Assembly: GCA_937915835.1 (NCBI GenBank)
Contig: CALGHA010000003.1
Coordinates: 1 to 25,880 of the forward strand
Direction of reading: 5' to 3'
From: an uncultured Fretibacterium sp.
Lineage (GTDB): Bacteria; Synergistota; Synergistia; Synergistales; Aminobacteriaceae
DNA: 25,880 bases
Part shown: in pieces, positions 6,908 to 15,249 of the stretch
How positions within the stretch are numbered: the stretch's first letter is position 1
Layout: every line of letters begins with the position of its first letter
The notes under the pieces: generated by a model
The model's database searches: none
What the model was told of the DNA's origin: nothing
What the model saw: the letters and a program-made list of their open reading frames with translations, nothing else
Made by a program: the position numbers and the translations under genes

Positions 6908-7786
6908 TCATGTACTTGTGCAATCTCGTAATTCAGAACTCACAGCCTCGAGTAAATGCTTCAAGCAATTATTAATATTATCTCTGAACTCTCGCAATAA
7001 TTTACTCAAAGAGAACTGTTTATGTTCACAGTCAGAACTCACAGCATCAAGCAAAAAATCGAATACTTTCTTCATAGCGAGTTCGTCAACAAACTCCGGG
7101 CTGTCCTTAGGAGCATTATGAAGAGTCTGGGAAATTTCCATTTGCGACAATATCATATAGAATTCCGGCGGCCTTCCTAAAAGTCCATCACCGAAAGCGG
7201 CTAAAGCCTTAAGATATTGCACGTCCCACTTAGGAACGATGGCAATATTTAGAGTTCTAGGGTTATGCTTGTGAAAAATAACGTCGTCGCTCTCCGGCAA
7301 AAATTTAACGAGTTCAGCGTTATGTTTTTTCAGGAGGCGTTGTGCGGTGAAGGAGTGAAGTTTGCCGTTAAGCACGATAGAGTCTCCGTAACCGCACATA
7401 TCGAGGTTGATTATACCGGCATATTTTGAGGCGGGGTGATTTTGCACGAAAAAAGCTGCCCCCTTGTGATTATATTCTTCACCGTCTAAAAACGCGAAAT
7501 TTGAGCGTATATTCCGGGCGTTAAATTCGCGATATAAATCGATTAAGATGCAGATTGAGGACATATTATCATTAGCGCCTGAACTCCCTCTGAAATTGTC
7601 ATAGTGAGCTGTGAATAAGTAATTCTTATCGATACTCCCGTTTGACTCAAAAATGAAGTTCTCAATGTCCCTAGAACTCTCGCGTGAAAAGTGAATGCCT
7701 TCGGATGAAAGAACTCTGATTAAAGCGTCCTTTCGTTGCGAGAAGTCTTTTAGCGATAATTCTTCAATATGCCTCTTAATATTCAT
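6908..7786 (-). CDS. M28-family zinc peptidase-like protein
   Basis: The 292-residue protein shows the M28 aminopeptidase metal and catalytic pattern in order: H61 (LFTAHYDN), D73 (SGANDN, bridging), E103-E104 (LDGEEYN), D129 (NLDMCG) and a late His223 (TLHNAPKDS). All expected ligands appear present, so it is probably active as a two-zinc aminopeptidase or related amidohydrolase. There is no signal peptide, so it should act in the cytosol, unlike many secreted M28 enzymes. It sits inside a uronate operon, where a peptidase is unexpected; it may trim an N-acyl or aminoacyl sugar derivative. The start ATG follows a 22-bp palindrome rather than a clear Shine-Dalgarno. Confidence 0.8.
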   Translation of the reverse strand: MNIKRHIEELSLKDFSQRKDALIRVLSSEGIHFSRESSRDIENFIFESNGSIDKNYLFTAHYDNFRGSSGANDNMSSICILIDLYREFNARNIRSNFAFLDGEEYNHKGAAFFVQNHPASKYAGIINLDMCGYGDSIVLNGKLHSFTAQRLLKKHNAELVKFLPESDDVIFHKHNPRTLNIAIVPKWDVQYLKALAAFGDGLLGRPPEFYMILSQMEISQTLHNAPKDSPEFVDELAMKKVFDFLLDAVSSDCEHKQFSLSKLLREFRDNINNCLKHLLEAVSSELRDCTST

Positions 7787-7791
7787 GATGA

Positions 7792-7813
7792 AAAATATAA
7801 CGCGTTATATTTT
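7792..7813. terminator. Perfect 22-bp palindrome over a stop codon
   Basis: The 11-base arm AAAATATAACG is followed directly by its exact reverse complement. It covers the TAA stop of the YhcH/YiaL gene (7805-7807) and sits just ahead of the M28 gene. On the minus strand it is followed by a T-run. A near-identical copy covers the stop codon of the flavoprotein gene at 25291. A weak terminator/attenuator or an operator is possible. Confidence 0.5.
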
Positions 7814-8317
7814 ATTGTTAATGCATTTATCGAGAGGGACTTTTATCACGATTTTTCTGATATTGGCCGGGATATTATCAACGGCAATAGCCGGCACATG
7901 GACGTCCCAAGGGAAATATACTGCGAAAGTTCCGAGTTCTAAGGGGATTAATCCTTCGCGAGCGTTCTTGTTGTTCTCGTAAAAGCAAATATCACGAGGA
8001 GAGTTCAGCAAGTCTTCATGAACTGTATTGCTTCCGTCGTCGTTAAAGAACGCAGCATTTTCCGGGCCTCCTGAACAAAGGAATTGAACGTCAATAAACT
8101 TTCTATGGATTTCCGGTAAGAGTTCAGAGCGTAATTTTGTCTCTAAGTCCAAGACCTGCAAGATCATATTAACGCCGTCTAGATTAATATCGAATTTTCC
8201 CGGTTCGTGAGACGCTAAATCGTTATCCTTGAGAAATCTCAAAGCTGAGGCTAAAGGTTTGGGCAAGAGTTCAAGCTGAACGCTAAAGAACTCGTTATGA
8301 ATATTTCCGTATAGCAT
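7805..8317 (-). CDS. YhcH/YjgK/YiaL family protein (DUF386), second copy
   Basis: The 170-residue member of the YhcH/YjgK/YiaL family keeps the marks RKFIDVQFLCSG (residues ~91-102), a late FAVYFPWDVHVPAI and C-terminal IRKIVIKV. It is longer than and clearly diverged from the 150-residue copy at 3740-4192, so they are paralogues rather than a recent duplication. Position three in the kduI-kduD-yhcH-M28-SDR operon points to a role in handling an unstable keto-sugar-acid intermediate, perhaps as an epimerase or mutarotase; this is inferred. A GAGGG ribosome site precedes the ATG and its stop lies inside a 22-bp palindrome. Confidence 0.87.
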   Translation of the reverse strand: MLYGNIHNEFFSVQLELLPKPLASALRFLKDNDLASHEPGKFDINLDGVNMILQVLDLETKLRSELLPEIHRKFIDVQFLCSGGPENAAFFNDDGSNTVHEDLLNSPRDICFYENNKNAREGLIPLELGTFAVYFPWDVHVPAIAVDNIPANIRKIVIKVPLDKCINNKI

Positions 8318-8344
8318 GAGAAAATCCCTCTTTTGCGTAAAAAG

Positions 8345-9100
8345 CTATCTAGCTAACCAGCCGCCGTCTACAGCAAGGACATGACCATTAACGTAATCTG
8401 ACGCTCTCGAAGCCAGGAACACTGCCGCGCCTTTAATGTCTTCGGGATTGCCCCATCGGTTAGCGGGGATACGTCCTAAAATCTCAGCGCTTCTCTTAGT
8501 GTCTTTAATCAAAGCGTCGGTGTTGTTCGTGGCGATATAGCCGGGTGCGATTGCGTTAACCTGAATATTTGAAGAAGCGAGTTCATTAGCCATTAACTTT
8601 GTTATTCCCATGACGCCGGATTTGCTAGCAGTATAGCTAACAACGCGAATTCCGCCCTGAAACGAGAGCATAGACGCGATATTGATGATTTTTCCGCCTC
8701 CGTTAGCTTTCATGTAGCGAGCGCAAGCCTGAGAGAGAAAGAACAACGATTTCAAGTTCATATTTATAACGTCGTCCCAGTTCTCTTCGCTGAACTCTAA
8801 AACGTCCTGCCTTCGGATAATCCCTGCGTTATTGACGAGAATATCAAGCCTTCCAAAAGTCTTAATCGTCTCATCAACGAGTGCTTGAATTTTGTCCTGT
8901 TTACCCAAATCGATGTCGTAATACAAGAACTTCCGGCCAATTTTAGAGATATATTCTTCAGTCTCTGGCATTGGAGCATGACCGGCCCCGACAATATCAG
9001 CACCGGCTTCAGCGAGGCCTTCAGCGATACCCTGCCCGATTCCTGTTCGAGCGCCTGTAACGATAGCGACTTTACCCGTGAGATTAAACATATCAGTCAT
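8345..9100 (-). CDS. kduD: 2-dehydro-3-deoxy-D-gluconate 5-dehydrogenase KduD
   Basis: This 251-residue classical SDR matches KduD over its full length. It has cofactor motif TGARTGIG (15-22), NNAG (90-93), Ser143 (NIASMLSFQGG), Tyr156 and Lys160 (SYTASK), and the C-terminus HVLAVDGGWLAR typical of KduD. It reduces 2,5-diketo-3-deoxygluconate (DKII) to 2-keto-3-deoxygluconate with NADH, the step after KduI in breakdown of unsaturated uronates from pectin, alginate-type or glycosaminoglycan lyases. It follows kduI by 55 bases with a strong AGGAGG site. The 2-keto-3-deoxygluconate kinase and aldolase that would complete the pathway are not in this window. Confidence 0.93.
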   Translation of the reverse strand: MTDMFNLTGKVAIVTGARTGIGQGIAEGLAEAGADIVGAGHAPMPETEEYISKIGRKFLYYDIDLGKQDKIQALVDETIKTFGRLDILVNNAGIIRRQDVLEFSEENWDDVINMNLKSLFFLSQACARYMKANGGGKIINIASMLSFQGGIRVVSYTASKSGVMGITKLMANELASSNIQVNAIAPGYIATNNTDALIKDTKRSAEILGRIPANRWGNPEDIKGAAVFLASRASDYVNGHVLAVDGGWLAR

Positions 9101-9155
9101 AATATTTTTCCTCCTGTTCTATTTTTAGTGTGTGATTGCGTAGTAAAAAGTGTTC

Positions 9156-9998
9156 TTATTTCATATCGACGGGCGAGATATTATCCATATCATCGAACTC
9201 TTGATTTTCTCCGCCCATAGCCCAGATAAACGAGTAATTGCTTGTTCCTGCTCCGGCATGTATAGACCAAGACGGGGAGATTACGGCCTCAAAGTTCTTC
9301 ATGACGATATGCCGAGTTTCATTTCCCTGCCCCATGAAGTGAAAGACGATATTGCCTTCTGGTATTTCGAAGTAAGTATAAATTTCCATGCGTCTCTCAT
9401 GAGTATGAGCCGGCATAGTGTTCCATACGCTTCCTGGTTCTAGTTCAGTAAGTCCCATAGAGAGTTGGCAAGTTTTCAGCACGGCCGGATGAATGAATTG
9501 ATTGATTACGCGCTTATTGGAAGTTTTTATGTCGCCTAAGGGTTTTTTTGCGGCATCAGCGATTTTGATTAAGCGGCTTTCGTAGCTTGTGTGAGCTGGA
9601 GCCGAGACCATATAGAACTTAGCGGGATTGTTAGCGTCATTGCTTGAAAAAAATACGTTGTCGGTTCCTTTAGTGAGATACAAGCAATCTTTATAGCCTA
9701 GCTCATAAGTTTTTCCGTCAGCTTCGATTGAACCGTTGCCGCCAAGATTAAAAATTCCTGCTTCTCTGCGTTCAAGGAAGTAATGAGTTCCGAAATTGGC
9801 CCAAACGTCAATCCCGTCATCGATAGCTAATCTCTTAGAGACCGGCATAATCCCGACAGTTACCATTCTATCGACGTGGCTATAAACCGCATTAACTTTA
9901 TCCGGAGAATATAAGCCTGTAACGAGGAATTCCCTTCTCAGCTCTTCTGTCGTATAACGTTTAACGTCATACGGGCTGCAAGAATATCTAATATCCAT
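9156..9998 (-). CDS. kduI: 5-dehydro-4-deoxy-D-glucuronate isomerase KduI
   Basis: The 280-residue cupin isomerase matches KduI (278 residues in E. coli) end to end. The zinc site is intact: H198 and H200 in MPAHTHERR, E205, and H247 in WSIHAGAG. It converts 5-keto-4-deoxyuronate (DKI) to 2,5-diketo-3-deoxygluconate (DKII) in the cytosol, feeding KduD next door. It is the first gene of the leftward uronate operon, with a strong AGGAGGAG site 8 bases before ATG and a promoter/operator candidate at 10057-10097. The upstream lyase or unsaturated glucuronyl hydrolase that supplies its substrate is not in the window. Confidence 0.95.
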   Translation of the reverse strand: MDIRYSCSPYDVKRYTTEELRREFLVTGLYSPDKVNAVYSHVDRMVTVGIMPVSKRLAIDDGIDVWANFGTHYFLERREAGIFNLGGNGSIEADGKTYELGYKDCLYLTKGTDNVFFSSNDANNPAKFYMVSAPAHTSYESRLIKIADAAKKPLGDIKTSNKRVINQFIHPAVLKTCQLSMGLTELEPGSVWNTMPAHTHERRMEIYTYFEIPEGNIVFHFMGQGNETRHIVMKNFEAVISPSWSIHAGAGTSNYSFIWAMGGENQEFDDMDNISPVDMK

Positions 9999-10056
9999 AA
10001 AAATGCTCCTCCTAAATAAAAATATAAATTAAACGCTAAAGTAAAAATTTTTCGTG

Positions 10057-10097
10057 AAATTAATCATTAATTTTAAAGCATAGGCATCCAAAATCAA
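10057..10097 (-). promoter_or_regulatory. kduI promoter with overlapping AAATTAAT palindrome
   Basis: On the minus strand TTGATT (10097-10092), a 16-base spacer and TAAAAT (10075-10070) form a plausible promoter 60-100 bases ahead of kduI. A perfect 17-bp inverted repeat, AAATTAAT-c-ATTAATTT (10057-10073), overlaps the -10 and the expected start site. This is where a repressor of the uronate operon would bind. The site is AT-rich, so chance is not excluded. Confidence 0.45.
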
Positions 10098-10110
10098 ACA
10101 CGTAAACAGA

Positions 10111-13100
10111 TTATGCCGCCTCAGTGTTAAGAGTATTAAGCAATCCCTTAGCTTTTCTTCTGTACCAAGTTGCTCGAGAAATATTAAGGGCAAGCCAAGG
10201 CTTATCGCGTTCAGTCGTGTGTTTAGCAAGCCAGCTTTCGCGGGATTCTCTGCGTTTTTTCTTAACCGCCTTCAACGCTACTAAATGTTGTTGCTCTTCT
10301 TTAGTAATGTCGAGTTTTGTGATAATAGTGTTAGTTTTTAATTTATAGATAACACGATCTCCTTCCATGAACGCACGTTTAAGCGAGCTGAAAGATTGGA
10401 CGTCGCATTCGCTCTGGAAAACACTTCCGCAGTGTGCAATAAGGTTTTGAATGAAATCATCAAAATCATCCCCTGTATCCTTAATAAGTCCTGCTTGGAC
10501 TGCTGAGACAGTGGCAATGTATACAAACAGTTCGCGATGACCTTGAGGAAGTTGACCTCCTTGTTTCCGCATATCCATGATTTTTAATAAGTCATGGTAG
10601 CGTTGTCGAGCCTGAATAGAGAAGCTTGTCGGGTTAAGATATGCATCGAACTTATGCGATGTTACTCTCAGCGGAGCTAAAATTTGCATCTTTTTTTCTT
10701 TTTGCTCCTTGTATTCCTTGACTGCTTTTTGAGAGAAGGGCAGGACTGCATTAGCAAGTGTATTGAATGTATAAGATGTTGGCTCAACTGCAACTATACC
10801 GTCTGCTAGGAAGGCCAATGATGCTTGTTCGTTCCCATAGTAGCAGCCGATTAGTGGCAGATGTGATGTTCCGTTAAGCACGTTAGGATCATCAAAAGCC
10901 CCATAATCTTCGAATAGGTGAGCCAAATATTCTTGAGTAACTGCCCAGCGAGGATAAGCATAATGCGGCAATGCTTCGTTATATATCCATTCGACGTAAA
11001 GTTTTCCGTTAGCTTCGATTATTTGTCTAGGCAAAGGAATTCCGATAACTCTAGTTTTCCCTCTGCGATATCGTTTGCAACGAGATAGTATGTTATCTAT
11101 TTTTTCCGAAGTATTTTTTCCGGGACAATTTTGCAAAATCACGTAATTACAAGTTAGAAATTTTATATTTGAACTGGATAAATTTTGCCCACAGAACTCT
11201 TCTGCGGATATGTAGACTTCATGGGGATATAAAAATTTAAGGCTCTCTTTCAAGTCTGCTGTTCGTATAAATTCTGAGCATCCGTCCGGGAACTTGACAT
11301 GAATCCAAGAGTTTCGCTCCCCTTTGTGGATTTTGAGTATACTCATATCGTTTACTTTGTCTACGTAGTCTGCAAATTCCAGCTGAAAAGTTTCGTTTAA
11401 GCATTCAATGTGATGCTCAAGGTGATTTCTAATCACTGGGTAATCTTTGCTGGGTTTATTCGCTTCTTCGATTTCAGAATGCCAATGTTCTTGAAGGTCC
11501 CTAAATTCTTTTTCATCCTGGGGCGTTGATTTTTCCCATTCTTCGAGAACGTAAGGGAACGAGTAACCTTCAAGTCCAGTTGGGGCATAAATAACTCGTA
11601 CGTCGTGATCTGAAATGTGAGGAGCATTTTTGTGATTAAATGATCCCGCCATGCGTAAGATTCTGGCTGGGTCAAGGCTGTTAGGGTCGGCCCCGAGAGT
11701 CTTGAATTGCAGCCATAAAAGGTGCTGTAGATACTGCCATTTTGCAAGCTCAGCTGGTTCAGATAAGTTAATCGGAGTTTTATAGATCCATTTTACGTGA
11801 ATTCCTCCTCCTGTGAACATGACTAAGTTGGGTTCACAGCCATTAATCTTTTCAAGATGGCTTTGAACGAGTTTGAGCCATTCTCCAGGTGATAGATTAT
11901 TTTGAACATCAGGATGATATTTCTTGAACTCTTTGAAGTCGAGGTCAAGAAAGTTTACGCTTACTGAACATGCATATATGTTTTTACGTTTACGAATTGG
12001 GAATTCTGCCTGTGATGCGTAAAAGTCGAAAGCGCGGAATTCTTTTGATTTAGCGATTTCAACTAGGGCGGATTTAAGCTGATAGCTTCTGACCCAATTT
12101 TGTTTAATTTTCCCGTCGAATATGTAGGCTAAACAGACATAATTAGTCGTCGGCTTATGAATTCTGAGAATATCTTTTTCCCAGTCGTTAGCTAGACGAT
12201 AATTTTCGTCGTTTTTGTATTTGAACCTTGCCCATATTCTTTTTTCTTCAGCGAGAGCTTCTTCAAGTTCAGTTTTAGCTGTCTTAAATATTTTGAGGCG
12301 GGTTTGCATGTCTACGAAGGAGTCTAGAACTTCGCCTTTTGCCAACACTCGTACTACTCTATCTTTAGTTTTTACGCTTCGAGAAGTATTAATTGAGCCT
12401 GGTATTCTATACATCGCTGTAGGTGTTAATTTTCGAGGGTCTGCTCCTAAGTCCTTGAAAATGTTGAATAATTTCTTTTGCATAATTTCCCAGTTATCGT
12501 TGAATTTATAGCAAAAAATGTCGTCGAGGTAGTATTGCTTAGACATGTAATTTTCCCAGTGCCAAATTAACTGTAATCCATCGGCAGTGTAGATTATTTC
12601 TGGTTGGGGTAAGTTTTTTTCTTTGCACCTTTCTTGTACTGTTTTAGCAAGATCAGTGAGACAGGTGTAAATATATTTATGAATCGCGACCATAGCGCGA
12701 GTCTTTTCTGCACCAGTCTCAATCGTTATTTGCCTTTCTGCCGCTGTTTCGGCCTCTGTTTTTGCGAGCTCTTCTTGTTCTTTTTGCAGTTTCTTTAGTA
12801 TTCGTTCACTCAAAAAGATGAAATTGCTTTTCACGGCAGCAACAAATCCTCTTTTCTTAAAGCGCTTATGGTAAATCCCAAATGACATCCAAGAATCAAG
12901 ATCAGACGCAAAGATCGGAAGCCCGTGCGTGTTGTTCTGATGAATCCAGCGGAAGTTTTTGCGGCGGATTTTCTGCTTTGGCTCATTAGGATTGCTTTGT
13001 CCTTGAAACGGCCTTGCCTTAACTTGATAGAGCCTGTAAAGATCTTCATGCTCATCATCAACGTACGCATAACTTAAAGCCTCATTCATTCTTGAGGTCC

Positions 13101-13170
13101 ATATCTCTTGACGCTTTTTGATTTGGCGTTTTATGCGTTTTACTTCTACTATGTTTGATCTTGAGGCCAT
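10111..13170 (-). CDS. Triple-module archaeo-eukaryotic primase (AEP)-like protein with C-terminal HTH
   Basis: In this 1019-residue protein I see three related AEP-like modules. The middle one (~340-530) has the full pattern: NFLDLDF (metal Asp409/Asp411), TGGGIHVKW (His458), LGADPNSLDP and RILRMAGSFNHK (503-514), as in plasmid and phage AEP primases. Module 1 (~100-290) keeps LGADP and RIPGSIN, but the Asps become FxS (119, 121) and His becomes Gln200. Module 3 (~605-800) has IxQ (678, 680) and Tyr725. So only the middle module looks catalytic. Residues 120-150 are charged and probably helical. The C-terminus (985-1007, PWLALNISRATWYRRK) resembles the HTH tail of replication proteins. It is the last gene of the BREX-like operon, 6 bases after pglZ, in the slot brxL usually fills. 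A role in DNA sensing, priming or repair is inferred. Confidence 0.7.
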   Translation of the reverse strand: MASRSNIVEVKRIKRQIKKRQEIWTSRMNEALSYAYVDDEHEDLYRLYQVKARPFQGQSNPNEPKQKIRRKNFRWIHQNNTHGLPIFASDLDSWMSFGIYHKRFKKRGFVAAVKSNFIFLSERILKKLQKEQEELAKTEAETAAERQITIETGAEKTRAMVAIHKYIYTCLTDLAKTVQERCKEKNLPQPEIIYTADGLQLIWHWENYMSKQYYLDDIFCYKFNDNWEIMQKKLFNIFKDLGADPRKLTPTAMYRIPGSINTSRSVKTKDRVVRVLAKGEVLDSFVDMQTRLKIFKTAKTELEEALAEEKRIWARFKYKNDENYRLANDWEKDILRIHKPTTNYVCLAYIFDGKIKQNWVRSYQLKSALVEIAKSKEFRAFDFYASQAEFPIRKRKNIYACSVSVNFLDLDFKEFKKYHPDVQNNLSPGEWLKLVQSHLEKINGCEPNLVMFTGGGIHVKWIYKTPINLSEPAELAKWQYLQHLLWLQFKTLGADPNSLDPARILRMAGSFNHKNAPHISDHDVRVIYAPTGLEGYSFPYVLEEWEKSTPQDEKEFRDLQEHWHSEIEEANKPSKDYPVIRNHLEHHIECLNETFQLEFADYVDKVNDMSILKIHKGERNSWIHVKFPDGCSEFIRTADLKESLKFLYPHEVYISAEEFCGQNLSSSNIKFLTCNYVILQNCPGKNTSEKIDNILSRCKRYRRGKTRVIGIPLPRQIIEANGKLYVEWIYNEALPHYAYPRWAVTQEYLAHLFEDYGAFDDPNVLNGTSHLPLIGCYYGNEQASLAFLADGIVAVEPTSYTFNTLANAVLPFSQKAVKEYKEQKEKKMQILAPLRVTSHKFDAYLNPTSFSIQARQRYHDLLKIMDMRKQGGQLPQGHRELFVYIATVSAVQAGLIKDTGDDFDDFIQNLIAHCGSVFQSECDVQSFSSLKRAFMEGDRVIYKLKTNTIITKLDITKEEQQHLVALKAVKKKRRESRESWLAKHTTERDKPWLALNISRATWYRRKAKGLLNTLNTEAA

Positions 13171-13176
13171 TTTCTT

Positions 13177-15249
13177 TTAGTCCTTTTTCGTAAGTATGAT
13201 AATGGGGATTATCGTCTCTTCAAGAGAAGCTCCACCGTGAGTCTCGCAAGCCATGAGTGAACTTCCGCGCGTAACAGAATAATCCGCAATGACCATAAAG
13301 CCGGAACCGAAAACGGCGTGCCGAAATTTTTGCGAGTTCCGTAAGTTCATGCTCAAGCTATCCTGAGACTGCGGAATTGAGGCAAAACGCGTGTGAACGC
13401 TCGCGCATTTTGGTAGTTTGGCTCTGTGAATCTTCTCGTGATTGTGGAGCGTAACCAGACGGCTTGCACCATGATCTGAAACGATTAAAGCCCTGTCGAT
13501 TTTAGCGCGTGAGAACTCTGCAGAGATTTTGCGTAATTCTCGGTCAATGATGCGAAGTTCATGAAAAATGTGCAAAGGATATTCGCAAGTCGAGTAGTTG
13601 AATTTAACTCCGTGATGCTTAACGTCATCAAGCGCGCTGATGCTTTTAACGCTGAAGTCATTAGCGAATTCTTTATTGTAGTATGTGGTTGACGGCAAAT
13701 TACAACGACAAATCTTAACTTCGCAATTCATTCCGTATTCTTCGCACTTAACCTGAATGTAACCAAGATACTCAACACCAAGCGCGTCAAAAAAGTAAGT
13801 CTGAGTCTTCTCGGCTTTGAACTTATACAGCAAACTGCTGCGAGGCTGTAGCTTATAAAACGTTTTTTCCGCAGCTAAGACTTCAATGCCTGAAAGAAAC
13901 TCTGCATTGAGCTTGTTGCGAATTTTTTGCAGCTTGTAATCATGAAAGTACTTTTTCAAGACTTCACGAAAATTAGCGTCTTTGTCCCGGAGCACAGTAT
14001 TAACCTCGTCAAACGTAAAATCATGCATGTAAAAGCTCAACTCTGGGAATGAGTGTTTTGCGGCTTCGTAAAGTTGAGAGTCCGAAAACTCGTGTTCAGA
14101 AATTAACTTCAAGAACTCATACTCCTCTTCTTCGCAATAGTCAGTGAGATAATAAACAGCAAATTGTCCTAAATTTCGTGCACAATTAACAATCTCTTCT
14201 TGTTCTGAGAAATCTTCCGGCAAATTCTGAATAATAGTTCTGCGCTCAGAATAGAAGTTCATAAACCTAGCGTCACGAATTGGAACTTTGAAGATCACGC
14301 AGTAGAGATTGTGAATAAACTGCGAGTAACTTTGTGTTCCATTCAAAGCAAATTCTATATAGTCATTTTTCCCGACGTAAGTAAGTTTCAATGATAACCA
14401 GAAGAGCCATTTTTCCCGATTTGGGCATTGAGAAAAAATTACCGGCATTATCATCGAAAAATTGTCAGGAGGTCCAAAGCGGTTTGAAACGAGTTCCGAA
14501 AAATCTGCGTATTTCAAAGAGAGCCTGAATAAATATAACCATTGTTCTTCGGTCCCTAAGCCTTGTCCAATTTTGTGCAAGATCAGTTCGGGAAATTTTT
14601 TAACGGCTTCATCATATGGACTACTCACAAAACGAATTGGAAATATCGAGTTAGTGAACAGAGCATGAGGAAGTTTCGTTTGTAACGTGAGCTTGTTAAA
14701 ATTTCCGCATTCTCTGGGGAATGCTTCAAGAGAACGCAAGAATTTTTGAAGATTTTCACAGAAAAGGCCTTCCGCGAATTCTTGATACTTTACGAAGACT
14801 AATTCGGGCAAATGAGCTTTTGAGCCTTCAAGCAGAATTGTCCAATTTTCTGCCCGTTTGTTGATAAGCGTGTATTTTTTCAGGTAATCTTCACATAGCA
14901 GCGTGAGAATAACAGCGTGACCTTCAATATGTCTAAAGTTCAAAAGTTCGGCGATTAATTTTTCGATTTCCTGTTCACCTTGAAGCATGAAAAATTGCGA
15001 CAAGCCCAAAATCGCAAAATTTCCATTACGTGACATATCTTTGAACAGATTTTCGAGCTTAGGTAGATTATCAGCATCGGAGTAATCAGACAGATGAATG
15101 AAGCTGATATTTGCCTCATGAAGTTTTTCAACGAGCAAATGATAGTCGTCAAAATTCTGCGCATTAACGATTAAAGGGGCGACAGCATTCTCAGTCCGTA
15201 AGTAGAAATTAATATGCTTGACACAAGCGTCAAAATTTTTGCATCTCAT
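13177..15249 (-). CDS. pglZ: PglZ-domain protein of a BREX type-4-like system
   Basis: The C-terminal third of this 690-residue protein has the alkaline-phosphatase-fold PglZ signature: IVSDHGASRL (metal-binding Asp592/His593) and ETHGGASLEETIIPII (His671 near the C-terminus). The N-terminal two thirds are helical and unassigned, as usual in PglZ proteins. PglZ is a core BREX component with a metal-dependent phosphatase/nuclease fold; its exact role in phage exclusion is unresolved. Its ATG overlaps the BrxC-like stop (ATGA), with AGGAGG inside the end of brxC, so the two are translationally coupled and likely act together. Length and neighbours fit the type-4 PglZ group best. The family is secure; the subtype is by context. 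Confidence 0.85.
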   Translation of the reverse strand: MRCKNFDACVKHINFYLRTENAVAPLIVNAQNFDDYHLLVEKLHEANISFIHLSDYSDADNLPKLENLFKDMSRNGNFAILGLSQFFMLQGEQEIEKLIAELLNFRHIEGHAVILTLLCEDYLKKYTLINKRAENWTILLEGSKAHLPELVFVKYQEFAEGLFCENLQKFLRSLEAFPRECGNFNKLTLQTKLPHALFTNSIFPIRFVSSPYDEAVKKFPELILHKIGQGLGTEEQWLYLFRLSLKYADFSELVSNRFGPPDNFSMIMPVIFSQCPNREKWLFWLSLKLTYVGKNDYIEFALNGTQSYSQFIHNLYCVIFKVPIRDARFMNFYSERRTIIQNLPEDFSEQEEIVNCARNLGQFAVYYLTDYCEEEEYEFLKLISEHEFSDSQLYEAAKHSFPELSFYMHDFTFDEVNTVLRDKDANFREVLKKYFHDYKLQKIRNKLNAEFLSGIEVLAAEKTFYKLQPRSSLLYKFKAEKTQTYFFDALGVEYLGYIQVKCEEYGMNCEVKICRCNLPSTTYYNKEFANDFSVKSISALDDVKHHGVKFNYSTCEYPLHIFHELRIIDRELRKISAEFSRAKIDRALIVSDHGASRLVTLHNHEKIHRAKLPKCASVHTRFASIPQSQDSLSMNLRNSQKFRHAVFGSGFMVIADYSVTRGSSLMACETHGGASLEETIIPIIILTKKD

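Noticed and set aside
8885..9443. Plus-strand frames of about 100 codons opposite kduD/kduI
   Set aside because: The minus strand clearly encodes KduD and KduI with intact motifs; these are shadows.
10029..10229. 66-codon minus-strand frame overlapping the AEP gene end
   Set aside because: It lies out of frame over the AEP C-terminus and the kduI promoter, with no Shine-Dalgarno; no support.
10111..13170. Plasmid or phage replication gene, implying an integrated plasmid
   Set aside because: The AEP gene is co-transcribed tightly with pglZ and brxC, and no integrase, relaxase, partition or att site was found nearby, so an operon member is more likely.
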